Shown here piece by piece: positions 26,917 to 36,005 of a stretch of DNA of 44,945 nt. This DNA is from Pseudomonas bohemica. GTDB taxonomy: Bacteria; Pseudomonadota; Gammaproteobacteria; Pseudomonadales; Pseudomonadaceae. The DNA lies in NCBI RefSeq assembly GCF_002934685.1, contig NZ_NKHL01000083.1, positions 1 to 44,945 of the forward strand, in the 5' to 3' direction. Made by a program: the position numbers and the translations under genes. Position 1 is the first letter of the stretch, and the number at the start of each line of letters is the position of its first letter. Below the pieces are notes generated by a model. It saw only the letters and a program-made list of their open reading frames with translations, did not search any database and had not been told where the DNA came from.

Positions 26917-27519
26917 TTAGAGCTTGATCGGCTTCCTTCCGGCAAACGAATGCGCCAAGGTACCGCCATCGACCAACTCCAGCTCGCCACCCAGCGGTAC
27001 GCCGTGAGCGATACGCGAGGTGATCAGGCCTTTGTTGTGCAGCAACTGCGCGATGTAATGCGCGGTGGCTTCGCCCTCCACCGTCGGATTGGTGGCCAGA
27101 ATCACCTCGGTAAAGGTGTCCTGCTCCTCGATCCGCGTCATCAGTTGCGGAATGCCGATCGCTTCAGGCCCCAGGCCATCGAGCGGCGACAAGTGGCCCT
27201 TGAGCACGAAGTAACGACCGCGATAGCCGGTCTGCTCTACGGCGTAGACATCCATCGGCCCTTCCACCACACACAGCAGCGTGTCGTCACGCCGATTGTC
27301 CGCACATTGCGGGCAGAGCTGGTCTTCGGTGAGGGTGCGGCACTGTTTGCAATGACCGACGCCTTCCATGGCCTGGCTTAACGCCTGAGCCAAGCGCGAA
27401 CCCCCGCTGCGATCGCGCTCAAGCAACTGCAACGCCATGCGCTGGGCGGTTTTCTGACCGACGCCGGGCAAGATGCGCAGGGAGTCGATCAATTGGCGAA
27501 TCAGAGGGCTGAAGCTCAT
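26917..27519 (-). CDS. recR: Recombination protein RecR
   Basis: This 200-residue protein begins with a helix-hairpin-helix ([20 protein letters not shown]). It then has a four-cysteine zinc finger ([16 protein letters not shown]) and a Toprim domain ('[15 protein letters not shown]', '[14 protein letters not shown]'). RecR acts with RecO and RecF to load RecA on gapped DNA. The length is typical. In many proteobacteria recR directly follows ybaB and dnaX; here an oxidoreductase gene lies between. Confidence 0.96.
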   Translation of the reverse strand: MSFSPLIRQLIDSLRILPGVGQKTAQRMALQLLERDRSGGSRLAQALSQAMEGVGHCKQCRTLTEDQLCPQCADNRRDDTLLCVVEGPMDVYAVEQTGYRGRYFVLKGHLSPLDGLGPEAIGIPQLMTRIEEQDTFTEVILATNPTVEGEATAHYIAQLLHNKGLITSRIAHGVPLGGELELVDGGTLAHSFAGRKPIKL

Positions 27520-27535
27520 TGAAGAAAAGTCTCAC

Positions 27536-27568
27536 AAAAACACGAGACGCGGTTTATACCCGCGCCTC
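27536..27568 (-). terminator. Hairpin terminator between oxidoreductase gene and recR
   Basis: On the minus strand GAGGCGCGG pairs with CCGCGTCTC (one G-U pair), with a TTTTT shortly after. It lies 20 bp after the oxidoreductase stop and 17 bp before the recR start, so recR either has its own promoter very close by or depends on read-through. Confidence 0.7.
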
Positions 27569-27588
27569 CGACAAGCGTCAAATCACCC

Positions 27589-28617
27589 TTACGACACCTT
27601 GACCACCAGCTTGCCAAAGTTCTTGCCCTCGAGCATGCCGATGAATGCATCCGGGGCGTGCTCCAGCCCGTCGACCACGTCTTCGCGGAACTTGACCTTA
27701 CCGTCCTTCACCAACGGCACCATGGCCTGCATGAATTCTTCCAGGCGATGGTAGTACTCCTCGTAAACGATGAAGCCCTGAATCCGCGCACGTTTGGTCA
27801 GCAACGTACGCATCAGCAGCGGCAGATAATTCGGGCCATCCGGCAGGCGTGGCGCGTTGTATTGCGCGATCAGGCCACAAAGAGGAACTCGCGCATGCTG
27901 ATTGAGCAGCGGCAACACGGCATCGAACACCTTGCCGCCCACCAGCTCGAAATAGATGTCGATGCCGCTGGGGCAGGCTTCGTTGAGCTGTTCGGCGAAA
28001 TGCTCGCTCTTGTGATCGACGCACGCGTCGAAACCCAACTCGTCCATCACGTAGCGGCACTTGTCGATTCCTCCAGCGATACCGACCACACGCAGCCCGT
28101 GCAACTTGGCCACTTGCCCGACCACCGAACCTACTGCACCCGAGGCGGCGGCCACGACCAGGGTTTCCCCGGCCTTGGGCTTGCCGATGTCCATCAGGCC
28201 CATGTAACCGGTAATCCCCGGCATGCCCAACACGCCCACGGCCATTGACGGGCTTGGCAGATCCCTGGGCATTGCCAACAGGTTTTCGCCATCGGAAATG
28301 CTGTGGGTCTGCCAGCCGGTCTGACCGACCACTAGGTCGCCTTCCTTGAACGCCGGATTGCGCGACTGTTCGACCACGCTAACTGCCCCGCCCTCCATCA
28401 CCGCGTCGATTTCCACCGGCGGCGCGTAGGACGGCGCATCGCTCATGCGACCGCGCATATAAGGATCGAGGGACAAGTAAAGGGTGCGCAATTGAACCTG
28501 GCCATCTTCCAGGTCGGGCAATGCCTCGCGTTCGAGCCGAAAATTCTCAGGCGTCGGCGCGCCTTCGGGGCGAGAGGCAAGGACGACACGCTGGTTGAGG
28601 ATCAATTCTTGCGACAT
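27589..28617 (-). CDS. NADP-dependent oxidoreductase of the MDR/CurA (leukotriene B4 dehydrogenase-like) family
   Basis: This 342-residue zinc-independent medium-chain reductase carries 'LSLDPYMRGRM' near residue 55, a family signature. The nucleotide-binding glycine motif is 'VVAAASGAVGSVVGQVAKLHGLRVVGIAGG', followed by 'ICELVGG'-like substrate-domain segments and a C-terminal 'HAPDAFIGMLEGKNFGKLVVKVS'. Such enzymes reduce the alpha,beta double bond of enones and aldehydes with NADPH. Start ATG 28617 is chosen because GGAG lies upstream at good spacing; the longer frame to 28899 is translated intergenic repeat. It interrupts the usual dnaX-ybaB-recR order. Confidence 0.92.
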   Translation of the reverse strand: MSQELILNQRVVLASRPEGAPTPENFRLEREALPDLEDGQVQLRTLYLSLDPYMRGRMSDAPSYAPPVEIDAVMEGGAVSVVEQSRNPAFKEGDLVVGQTGWQTHSISDGENLLAMPRDLPSPSMAVGVLGMPGITGYMGLMDIGKPKAGETLVVAAASGAVGSVVGQVAKLHGLRVVGIAGGIDKCRYVMDELGFDACVDHKSEHFAEQLNEACPSGIDIYFELVGGKVFDAVLPLLNQHARVPLCGLIAQYNAPRLPDGPNYLPLLMRTLLTKRARIQGFIVYEEYYHRLEEFMQAMVPLVKDGKVKFREDVVDGLEHAPDAFIGMLEGKNFGKLVVKVS

Positions 28618-28737
28618 CGGGAGTAACTCCTTGAATGATCGATTCGGGACTATAGAAAGCAGACCGTGGGTGTCGGGCGGGGTTCGGTTGGATGTGGCAG
28701 CAATATGACACACATCATAATCCTTGCCGCAGCCATT

Positions 28738-28826
28738 CTGTAGGAGCGCGTGCCCGCGATTGCGGAAGGCCTGTGGAGGCTTAAGAGGCCGACACAGAGC
28801 ATTCGCGGCCAAGCGCGCTCCTACAG
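28738..28826. repeat. REP-like inverted pair (BIME-type element)
   Basis: CTGTAGGAGCGCG (28738-28750) and its exact reverse complement CGCGCTCCTACAG (28814-28826) bracket an 89-bp element with further internal pairing (GCGATTGCGG.. and ..ATTCGCGGC). This is the common Pseudomonas 'tGTAGGAGCG' intergenic repeat type, in a head-to-head pair. Confidence 0.85.
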
Positions 28827-28872
28827 GATGAGCAAGCCGAGCCATCGGCGAGCGTGTGCAAACGCCACACAC

Positions 28873-28900
28873 AAAAATGCCAGGCACTGGGCCTGGCATT
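28873..28900 (-). terminator. Rho-independent terminator of the dnaX-ybaB operon
   Basis: AATGCCAGGC and GCCTGGCATT form a perfect 10-bp stem with a 5-base loop (28876-28900). On the minus strand it is followed directly by TTTTT. It lies about 20 bp after the ybaB stop. Confidence 0.93.
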
Positions 28901-28920
28901 GGTCTACACCTGATGCTTGA

Positions 28921-29247
28921 TCAGAACGGCAGCTTCATGCCTGGCGGCAATTGCATGCCGGCGGTCATGCTGGCAGTCTTTTCCTGACTCGCGGCTTCGA
29001 TCTTGCGCACGGCGTCGTTGACGGCGGCGGCGATCAGGTCCTCAAGGATTTCCTTGTCTTCCTGCATCAGGCTGTCATCCAGAGTGACGCGCTTGACGTC
29101 ATGGCGACCGGTCATCACCACGCTCACCAGGCCTGCGCCCGATTGGCCGGTCACTTCGGCGTTGGCCAGCTCTTCCTGCATCTTGGCCATTTTTTCCTGC
29201 ATTTGCTGAGCCTGCTTCATCAGGCCAGCCATGCCACCTTTCATCAT
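28921..29247 (-). CDS. ybaB: YbaB/EbfC family nucleoid-associated protein
   Basis: This 108-residue protein has the YbaB/EbfC form: a Met/Gln-rich N-terminal helix ('[20 protein letters not shown]'), a small strand core ('[17 protein letters not shown]'), and a long helix with '[17 protein letters not shown]'. Members bind DNA as dimers. It follows dnaX by 67 bp on the same strand and is closed by a strong terminator. Confidence 0.95.
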   Translation of the reverse strand: MMKGGMAGLMKQAQQMQEKMAKMQEELANAEVTGQSGAGLVSVVMTGRHDVKRVTLDDSLMQEDKEILEDLIAAAVNDAVRKIEAASQEKTASMTAGMQLPPGMKLPF

Positions 29248-29314
29248 GGGAGTTCTCCTCGAAAGTCGATGGGGTCATTGCGCGGCGCCAAATCAGCTTA
29301 GCGCCTCGCGGTCA

Positions 29315-31441
29315 TTAAGGGGTTACCGGAGCATCGACGGGGGCAATGGTATCTTCGCGGATGCTCGCGCCAAACTGCTCCATCATCTGCTGGATGAACG
29401 GATCGCCGTGAATCGCAGCCTCGGCCTGGCGCTGACGATCGGCACGCCGACGGGCAGCGGCCTGAGCAGGGGTCTCCTGCTCGGGCTTGATCAGCTCGAT
29501 ACTCAGGTTGATGGTGCGTTCATGGTATTGGTTCAGCGCATCGTTCAAACGACGCTGCTGTGTCGAGTTGAACAGTGCGCTGTGGGCCGGATCCAGGTGT
29601 AGCAGCCAGTTGTCTCCCTGCACCGAAATCAGCGTGCAGTTGGCGGCGATGCTGCCGGTCATGCCGGAAATCGGCAGTTTCGGGAACAGCTCCAGCCAGT
29701 CAGCAGCCAGCCCCGTCGCGGGTTTGGCAGCAGGCAACAGCTCAGGCTCCTTCTCCACTGCCTCAACGGTTTCGTGGGCCAGATCATCGAGATAGGCAAA
29801 CGACGCCGGATCAATGTCGATATCCGGTTCGAAATAGTCGTCATCCGGCGGCGGCTCGTCGTCACGGTCCATCGGCGCAGGCACATAGGGCACGGCATCG
29901 GGCACGTGTTCGAGCATGGCCGGGGTGACCACATCCGCCGCCGCTTGCAGCTGTTCCTGAGACTCGACCTCCGGCGCATCCGGCACGGGGCTGGCTGGCG
30001 CCGGGGCGGGCATTGGCGTGAGTTCAGGCTGCTCGGCCACGGTGTCGAGCACCGGCTCGGGGATTTCTTCGACAACGGGTGCAGGAACAGGCTCGGGCTC
30101 CGGCGCATTGATCGGCTGCGCCGGCTTGGGATCATTCCACGGCAGGTCGACTTCTTCCGTCGGCGCGGTTGCAGGTGCTGCGACCGGCGCGGGCGGCTCA
30201 ACCACGGGCAAGACAACGGGGGATGGCGCCGCGGCGGCCGGAACGTACGCGGGTGCCGACGCAACGGGCGCTGCACCGGCCACCGTTGTCTGGGAATCAA
30301 CCGTGGCCGGGTTGATCCCCACCGACTTTAGCGGCTGTCTCGGCGCGTTGTCGTTGTCCGCCGGGCGGAAAGCCAGCATCCGCAACAGCACCATTTCGAA
30401 GCCGCCGCGCGGGTCTGGCGCCAGAGGCAGGTCGCGACGACCGATCAGCCCCATCTGGTAATAGAACTGCACGTCTTCGGCAGGCAATGCCTGGGCCAGG
30501 GCCAACACGCGGTCGCGGTCCCCATGGCCGTTGTCGACGCCTTCGGGCAACGCCTGGGCAATGGCGACACGATGCAGCACGTTGAGCATCTCCGACAGCA
30601 CGCCGCTCCAGTCCGGGCCCTGCTCGGCCAGATGACGCACGGCCTCGAGCAAGGAGCGCGCATCGCCGTCGATCAGCGCGGTCAGCACGTCGTAGACCTG
30701 GCCGTGATCCAGCGTACCGAGCATGGCGCGTACATCGGTGGCCAGCACTTTGCCTTCACCGAATGCGATGGCCTGGTCGGTGAGGCTCATGGCGTCGCGC
30801 ATCGAGCCATCGGCAGCGCGACCGAGCAGCCACAGCGCATCGTCTTCGAATGGGATGTTTTCCGCGCCCAGCACGTGGGTCAGATGCTCGACCACACGCT
30901 CCGGGGTCATGTTCTTCAGCGAGAACTGCAGGCAGCGCGACAGGATGGTCGCTGGCAGCTTCTGCGGATCGGTGGTCGCGAGGATGAACTTGACGTACGG
31001 CGGCGGCTCTTCCAGCGTCTTGAGCAAGGCGTTGAAGGAGTGGCTGGAGAGCATGTGCACTTCATCGATAAGGTAGACCTTGAAGCGCCCGCGGCTCGGT
31101 GCATATTGCACGTTGTCCAGCAGTTCACGGGTGTCTTCGACCTTGGTCCGGCTCGCGGCGTCGATCTCGATCAGGTCGACGAAACGGCCTTCGTCGATCT
31201 CCCGGCAGACCGAACATTCGCCGCAGGGCGTCGAGGTGATACCGGTTTCGCAGTTCAGACACTTGGCGATGATCCGCGCGATGGTGGTCTTGCCGACCCC
31301 GCGCGTACCGGTGAATAAATAGGCATGGTGCAGGCGCTGGCTGTCCAGCGCGTTGATCAAGGCCTTGAGCACATGGGTCTGGCCGACCATTTCGCGGAAC
31401 GAGCGCGGACGCCATTTACGTGCAAGAACCTGATAACTCAT
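29315..31441 (-). CDS. dnaX: DNA polymerase III subunit tau (DnaX)
   Basis: This 708-residue clamp-loader ATPase has a P-loop GTRGVGKT at 45-52, zinc-binding cysteines 61, 64, 73, 76 and 79 (CLNC...CGECSVC), and Walker B DEVH at 126-129. The SRC arginine-finger region ('ILSRCLQF') follows. Residues about 380-570 are a Pro/Ala/Glu-rich linker. The C-terminal 130 or so residues are the tau domain that binds the polymerase alpha subunit. I saw no A6G-type slippery stretch where E. coli makes gamma by frameshift, so a separate gamma form is not evident. Confidence 0.95.
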   Translation of the reverse strand: MSYQVLARKWRPRSFREMVGQTHVLKALINALDSQRLHHAYLFTGTRGVGKTTIARIIAKCLNCETGITSTPCGECSVCREIDEGRFVDLIEIDAASRTKVEDTRELLDNVQYAPSRGRFKVYLIDEVHMLSSHSFNALLKTLEEPPPYVKFILATTDPQKLPATILSRCLQFSLKNMTPERVVEHLTHVLGAENIPFEDDALWLLGRAADGSMRDAMSLTDQAIAFGEGKVLATDVRAMLGTLDHGQVYDVLTALIDGDARSLLEAVRHLAEQGPDWSGVLSEMLNVLHRVAIAQALPEGVDNGHGDRDRVLALAQALPAEDVQFYYQMGLIGRRDLPLAPDPRGGFEMVLLRMLAFRPADNDNAPRQPLKSVGINPATVDSQTTVAGAAPVASAPAYVPAAAAPSPVVLPVVEPPAPVAAPATAPTEEVDLPWNDPKPAQPINAPEPEPVPAPVVEEIPEPVLDTVAEQPELTPMPAPAPASPVPDAPEVESQEQLQAAADVVTPAMLEHVPDAVPYVPAPMDRDDEPPPDDDYFEPDIDIDPASFAYLDDLAHETVEAVEKEPELLPAAKPATGLAADWLELFPKLPISGMTGSIAANCTLISVQGDNWLLHLDPAHSALFNSTQQRRLNDALNQYHERTINLSIELIKPEQETPAQAAARRRADRQRQAEAAIHGDPFIQQMMEQFGASIREDTIAPVDAPVTP

Positions 31442-31598
31442 TGAAAACCGTCGCGACTGGGTTGCGGAAGACCGCTAATGCTAGCGGAGCGGGGGCAAAA
31501 TTGCATCCGGGCAATATGAGTGCACGCATATAAACAATCTGTCGCTAGACTGCCACCACTGCCCAATACCGTTGTTAATGTTCACACGAGGGACCTTG

Positions 31599-32369
31599 AT
31601 GCGTCTGCTGGCACTGAGCGCTGTGTTGCTAGTGAGCGGGTTCGCTCATGCCGGGGAAGCGTCTTTGCGGTTTTCCATTGCCGATGCGTGGGCGATGCCG
31701 CTGGTGCAGATCGATGACCATCAGCCCACCGGCGGCTTCCTCTTCGACATCATGCAGAGCATGGCCGCCCAGGCGAACCTGACGGCGGAATACCGTGTGG
31801 TGCCAATGCAGCGCGTGCAACGCACCCTGGAGCGCGGCGCCATCGACGTGCGCTGCTATGCCGCGCAGTCGTGGATGCCCAACCTTTCAGGCGACTATAC
31901 CTGGAGCCTGCCGCTGTTGATTCAGCGCGACTTACTGATCAGCACCCCTGACAACGCCGCGCCCAGAGCGCCCCTAACCCTGACCGGCGAGACCATCGGC
32001 ACGGTGCTGGGCTACGCCTACCCTACCCTGCAAGCGGCGTTCGACAATGACGTGCTGCGTCGTGACGATGCGCGCAGCGAAGTGCAGGTGTTGCAGAAAC
32101 TGCAGATCCATCGCTACCGCTATGCAGTGGGCAACCAGTGGTCGCTGGACTGGTTCAACCGCAATCTGCCAGAAGAGCAGAAGCTGCGCGGCGTGGCGGT
32201 ACTCGACGAGCAACCAGTGGGCTGCGTCGTGCGCAACGATACCAGCATCCCCGCGCAACGGTTGATGAGAATTCTGCTGCGCATGCGTATGTCAGGTGAG
32301 ATCGACCGGATCATGAGTCGCTACAACACCGTCTCCGGTCTGCCTGCGGATCGGCCGGCCGCGCCCTGA
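31599..32369 (+). CDS. Periplasmic solute-binding protein (extracellular family 3-like)
   Basis: This 256-residue protein starts at ATG 31599 (GAGGGA upstream) with a clear Sec signal peptide (MRLLALSAVLLVSGFAHA, cleavage before GEASLRF). The mature part has the SBP family 3 pattern: 'GGFLFDIMQSMAAQANL', 'GAIDVRCYAAQSWMP', and 'TLTGETIGTVLGYAYP' at the lobe crossover. It lacks adjacent ABC permease genes. Orphan proteins of this type can feed distant transporters or act as sensor input. Ligand unknown. It is divergent from dnaX. Confidence 0.88.
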   Translation: MRLLALSAVLLVSGFAHAGEASLRFSIADAWAMPLVQIDDHQPTGGFLFDIMQSMAAQANLTAEYRVVPMQRVQRTLERGAIDVRCYAAQSWMPNLSGDYTWSLPLLIQRDLLISTPDNAAPRAPLTLTGETIGTVLGYAYPTLQAAFDNDVLRRDDARSEVQVLQKLQIHRYRYAVGNQWSLDWFNRNLPEEQKLRGVAVLDEQPVGCVVRNDTSIPAQRLMRILLRMRMSGEIDRIMSRYNTVSGLPADRPAAP

Positions 32370-32554
32370 ATCCAAGCTTTCACACGTCTGCGTGTAATGC
32401 ATTCGGCTTATCGCAAAAGACGGCACTCCCCTGGGCGTGATCTTGGTCACGAAGACCGAGACCGATCCGCTGAAAAAACAGCGCGGAGGCATTGGCACAT
32501 TCGGCAGAACGCATGCTCGACCTCAAGCAAAGGCTCTGGATTGGCGCTTTGCAG

Positions 32555-32572
32555 CTGTAGCAACAACGTCAC
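32555..32572 (+). promoter_or_regulatory. Weak Pho-box-like sequence upstream of the phosphoesterase gene
   Basis: CTGTAGCAACAACGTCAC resembles the PhoB direct repeat CTGTCAT-N4-CTGTCAC in both half-sites, with several mismatches. It lies about 65 bp before the phosphoesterase start. The match is marginal and the function of the downstream gene is the main reason to mention it. Confidence 0.2.
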
Positions 32573-32636
32573 ATTCCGGCATTAGGCTCGCTCGACGTAA
32601 TCGGTAACAACTTCAACCGAGCGAGCAGGAGCCGTG

Positions 32637-34358
32637 ATGAGCGATACACCCAGAGATCCCACCAAACCGTCCGCCAGCGAACCCTCCATCGATTCCCCGA
32701 CGGACGCTGGTCGTCGCAGGTTTCTGGGCGGGGTGGCGGTTCTGGGCGCGGGCGCGACGCTGAGCAACATGGTTGCGGCCAGTGATTCGGTCGAGGATGG
32801 AACATCCGCCTCGCTGGAATCCACCCTTAGCGGCGCCGAACTGGACAAGGCGCTGCACGACAACGTCAAGACCATCGTTGTGATCTATGCCGAGAACCGC
32901 AGCTTCAACAACCTGTTCGCCAACTTTCCCGGCGTGGAAAAGCCGCTGTCTTCGGTCAAGGCAGATGACTATCGCCAACGCGATCGCGACGGCAAGGTGC
33001 TGGAAAAGCTGCCCTCGTGCTGGGGCGGCGTATGTCAGATCGGACCGCAGAGCCTCGATGGCGTCACCTACCCCACCGGCCTGCAATATCAGGAAAACCT
33101 GCCGAACGCGCCTTTCGCCCTCAAGGGCCCGAGCGGTGAAGACCTGCCACTGGGTGTCGTGACCCGCGATCTGTGGCACGTCTTCTATCAGAACCAGATG
33201 CAGATCAACGGCGGAAAGAACGACGCCTTCGTCGCCTGGGCCGATTCCGGCGGTCTGCCGATGGGTTACTACAGCCAGAGCCAATATTCCCTGCGCCTGT
33301 GGGATGTAGCTCGGGAGTTCGTGCTCTGCGACAACTTCTTCCAGGGCGCCTTCGGCGGCTCGTTTCTTAACCACCATTATCTGATCTCGGCCAGGGCCCC
33401 GTTCTACCCGAACGCCGCCAGCTCCGCCGCCAAGTCGCAGATCGCTACCCTGGAGAGCAGCGACCCGCTGGATTACCGCCTCAAGCCATTGGAAAAATCT
33501 CCGCCCAGCGCCATGTCCGGTCCCCCGCAATTCGGCCCCAGTGCCCTGACGCCGGATGGCTATGCGGTCAACACCATGGCCCCGCCCTACTGGCCGACCT
33601 GGTTGCGCGACAAGGAGAAACCCGACTACTCACAGCCCAATCTGGCCAACGTGCTGGTGCCGCAGAGCCACGAGCACATCGGCGACAAGCTGTCGAAGAA
33701 GAACGTCGACTGGGCCTGGTATGCCGGAGCCTGGCAGGTCACGCTGGATGAATACAAGGATTCGCCGGGCAATCCCAAAATCCCCAATTTCCAGTATCAC
33801 CATCAGCCGTTCAACTATTTTATACAGCAAGGCCCGGAGAACCCGGCGGAACGTAAAAAACGCTTGCGCGACGGCGGGCTGGGCGATGAAGCGAGCACCA
33901 ATGGATTCCTCGCTGACGCCGACGCGGGCAAGCTGCCTGCCGTGACCTTCTACAAACCCCAGGGCAACCTGAACATGCACGCCGGTTACGCCGACGTCGC
34001 TGCCGGTGATCGACACATCGATCGTGCGGTGAAAGTGCTGCGCAACGGCCCGCAATGGAAAAATATGGTGATCGTCGTCACCGTCGACGAGAACGGCGGC
34101 TGGTGGGATCACGTCGCGCCGCCCAGGGGTGACCGATGGGGGCCTGGAACACGCATTCCCGCCATTGTCATTTCGCCATTCGCGCGCAAGGGCACCGTGG
34201 ATCACACCGTCTACGACACCGCGTCGATCCTGCGGCTGATCACGCGGGTGCACGGCCTGGAAAAGCTCGACGGGCTTGTGGAGCGGGACAGCGCCATGAT
34301 CGCGCGAGGACAAACGCCCATGGGTGACCTGACCGCTGCGCTGAGGTTTCCCGTCTGA
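32637..34358 (+). CDS. Tat-exported acid phosphatase / phosphoesterase (phospholipase C superfamily)
   Basis: This 573-residue protein has a twin-arginine signal RRRFLGG at residues 26-32 followed by a hydrophobic segment, so it is exported folded. The phosphoesterase family (PF04185; AcpA and phospholipase C) motifs are visible. '[20 protein letters not shown]' holds the metal-binding Glu-Asn near the start. '[16 protein letters not shown]', '[14 protein letters not shown]', '[19 protein letters not shown]' and '[15 protein letters not shown]' follow. The overall build looks closer to AcpA-type acid phosphatases than to haemolytic phospholipase C. AGGAG precedes ATG 32637. It stands alone, so phosphate scavenging is inference. 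Confidence 0.9.
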   Translation: MSDTPRDPTKPSASEPSIDSPTDAGRRRFLGGVAVLGAGATLSNMVAASDSVEDGTSASLESTLSGAELDKALHDNVKTIVVIYAENRSFNNLFANFPGVEKPLSSVKADDYRQRDRDGKVLEKLPSCWGGVCQIGPQSLDGVTYPTGLQYQENLPNAPFALKGPSGEDLPLGVVTRDLWHVFYQNQMQINGGKNDAFVAWADSGGLPMGYYSQSQYSLRLWDVAREFVLCDNFFQGAFGGSFLNHHYLISARAPFYPNAASSAAKSQIATLESSDPLDYRLKPLEKSPPSAMSGPPQFGPSALTPDGYAVNTMAPPYWPTWLRDKEKPDYSQPNLANVLVPQSHEHIGDKLSKKNVDWAWYAGAWQVTLDEYKDSPGNPKIPNFQYHHQPFNYFIQQGPENPAERKKRLRDGGLGDEASTNGFLADADAGKLPAVTFYKPQGNLNMHAGYADVAAGDRHIDRAVKVLRNGPQWKNMVIVVTVDENGGWWDHVAPPRGDRWGPGTRIPAIVISPFARKGTVDHTVYDTASILRLITRVHGLEKLDGLVERDSAMIARGQTPMGDLTAALRFPV

Positions 34359-34474
34359 AGAAAAGCGCCGGTGCACAACGCCACCGAGACGTTCTGCAAC
34401 GTTTGCCTCGTTGACCTGCCGCCGCGACGGGTATTCCTTTCAGGACTCCAATCACCCTGCAAGGAAGCAACAAC

Positions 34475-34963
34475 ATGAATGCATCACACCCTTCTTACGT
34501 ACCTGGCTATCGCGCGACTACCGAACTGTTGGTCGTGCATTGTTCGGCCACTCGTCCCACTCAAGACATCGGCGTTCGCGACATCACCCAATGGCATCGC
34601 CAACGCGGGTTCGACACCGTCGGCTACCACTACGTCATCCGCCGCAACGGCGAGGTGGAAACCGGGCGACCGGAGAACGCCATTGGCGCCCACGTCAAAG
34701 GGCATAACGCCAACTCCATCGGCGTCTGCCTGGTCGGCGGCGTCGATTCAGCGGGCAAGCCTGCGAACAATTTCACCTCAGCGCAATTCGTTGCGCTTCA
34801 CCACCTGCTCGATGAACTACGCGAGCGCCATCCCGAGGCCCGCGTGCTGGGGCATCGGGATTTGTCTCCAGACCGCAACGGCGACGGGATCATCACCCCC
34901 AACGAGTTCATCAAGGCCTGCCCATCGTTCGATGTGGCGAAGTGGCTGAAAGAGCACCGATGA
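34475..34963 (+). CDS. T7-lysozyme-like N-acetylmuramoyl-L-alanine amidase with EF-hand-like insertion
   Basis: This 162-residue Amidase_2 protein closely follows T7 lysozyme ('LLVVHCSATRP', 'GVRDITQWHRQRGF', 'VGYHYVIRRNGEVE', 'NSIGVCLVGGVD'). The predicted zinc ligands are His22, His127 and Cys149, with Tyr51 matching the catalytic-site tyrosine. Between His127 and Cys149 an insertion contains DRNGDGIITPNEF (residues 133-145), an exact EF-hand calcium loop pattern. It should cut the amide between N-acetylmuramic acid and the peptide. No signal peptide, holin or phage genes are nearby, so this is a lone, phage-derived endolysin or a domesticated enzyme. The Shine-Dalgarno sequence AAGGAAG is good. 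Confidence 0.93.
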   Translation: MNASHPSYVPGYRATTELLVVHCSATRPTQDIGVRDITQWHRQRGFDTVGYHYVIRRNGEVETGRPENAIGAHVKGHNANSIGVCLVGGVDSAGKPANNFTSAQFVALHHLLDELRERHPEARVLGHRDLSPDRNGDGIITPNEFIKACPSFDVAKWLKEHR

Positions 34964-35084
34964 ACGCTTGATTGGCGCCTGGCGACCACACACATCCCGT
35001 AGAAATGAGTGTGGAACTGTGCATATACGGTGCGGTTTCTCCTGACTAGAGTGACCGCGCCCTACAGCACTTAAGGAGAGTGCC

Positions 35085-35924
35085 ATGCCCCAGACACTGA
35101 ATTTCCAACAGGTCGACGTCTTTTCCAGCGCCGCCACCGAGGGCAATCCGCTCGCCGTGGTGTATGCCGCCGATGACGTGACCGACGCGCAAATGGCCGC
35201 GTTCGCGCGTTGGACCAACCTCAGCGAAACCACTTTCCTGCTGCGTCCAACCCACCCAGACGCCGATTATCGCGTGCGTATTTTCACCACCAACCGCGAG
35301 CTGCCGTTTGCCGGCCACCCGACGCTGGGCAGCTGTTTCGTCTGGCTGGATAACGGCGGCACTGCGAAGACCGACGAGATCGTTCAGGAATGCGGCGTAG
35401 GGCTGGTTCGCATCCGCCGCAATGGTTCGCGCCTGGCCTTCTCCGCTCCGCCATTGCTGCGCAGCGGCCCGGTTGAAGCGGATGTCTTGCACTGCATCGC
35501 CGCAGGGCTTCGCATGGCCCCCGAGCACATTGTCGCCAGCCAGTGGGTCGACAACGGGCCGGGCTGGGTCGCGGTCATGCTCGAAAGCCGAGAGGAATTG
35601 CTGGCAATCCGCCCTGACTACCAGGCCTTCAACGGCCTGAACGTAGGCGTCATCGCGCCCTGGACCGGCCCGGATGCCGAGGCCGACTTCGAAGTCCGCG
35701 CGTTGATCAGCAGCGACAACGGCGTCGAAGACCCGGTCACCGGCAGCCTCAACGCCAGCCTGGCTCAGTGGTTGATCGGCGCGGGTTTGGCGCCGAGCAA
35801 ATACACCGCGCGACAAGGGACTGTGATCGGCCATCGCGGAAGGATCAGCATCGAGCAAGTGGGCGAGCAGATCTGGGTGGGGGGTGATGTGCAGAAGTGT
35901 GTGGAGGGGAGCGTGACGCTGTAA
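35085..35924 (+). CDS. PhzF family isomerase/epimerase-like protein
   Basis: This 279-residue PhzF-fold protein has two similar halves. The conserved catalytic glutamate is Glu48 (TNLSETTFLL), with 'FTTNRELPFAGHPTLGS' after it and 'VEDPVTGSLNASLAQWL' in the second half, all family hallmarks. PhzF itself isomerises DHHA in phenazine synthesis, but no other phz genes are here, so it is a paralogue of unknown substrate. AAGGAG lies close before the ATG. Confidence 0.92.
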   Translation: MPQTLNFQQVDVFSSAATEGNPLAVVYAADDVTDAQMAAFARWTNLSETTFLLRPTHPDADYRVRIFTTNRELPFAGHPTLGSCFVWLDNGGTAKTDEIVQECGVGLVRIRRNGSRLAFSAPPLLRSGPVEADVLHCIAAGLRMAPEHIVASQWVDNGPGWVAVMLESREELLAIRPDYQAFNGLNVGVIAPWTGPDAEADFEVRALISSDNGVEDPVTGSLNASLAQWLIGAGLAPSKYTARQGTVIGHRGRISIEQVGEQIWVGGDVQKCVEGSVTL

Positions 35925-35936
35925 CTACCCCAGGAG

Positions 35937-35964
35937 CGCCGACCCGATAGCAGCGAGGTCGGCG
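35937..35964. terminator. Hairpin between the converging PhzF and MFS genes
   Basis: CGCCGACC (35937-35944) and GGTCGGCG (35957-35964) form a perfect 8-bp stem with a 12-base loop, between two converging genes. There is no long T-run on either side. It could be a bidirectional terminator or a REP-like element. Confidence 0.55.
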
Positions 35965-36005
35965 ATTCACGCTTCACTCAGGAACGGCCGGCCCCACCTT
36001 ATCGC

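Noticed and set aside
29659..30331. Long frames opposite and alongside dnaX in the Pro/Ala-rich linker region
   Set aside because: High-GC, repetitive coding sequence opens all frames; the peptides are Arg/Gly-rich without any family features.
34475..34963. Prophage or tailocin cluster suggested by the endolysin-like gene
   Set aside because: No holin, tail, capsid, integrase or regulator genes are found on either side.
35085..35924. Phenazine biosynthesis cluster suggested by the PhzF-family gene
   Set aside because: No other phz genes are adjacent; PhzF-fold paralogues are common and unrelated to phenazines.
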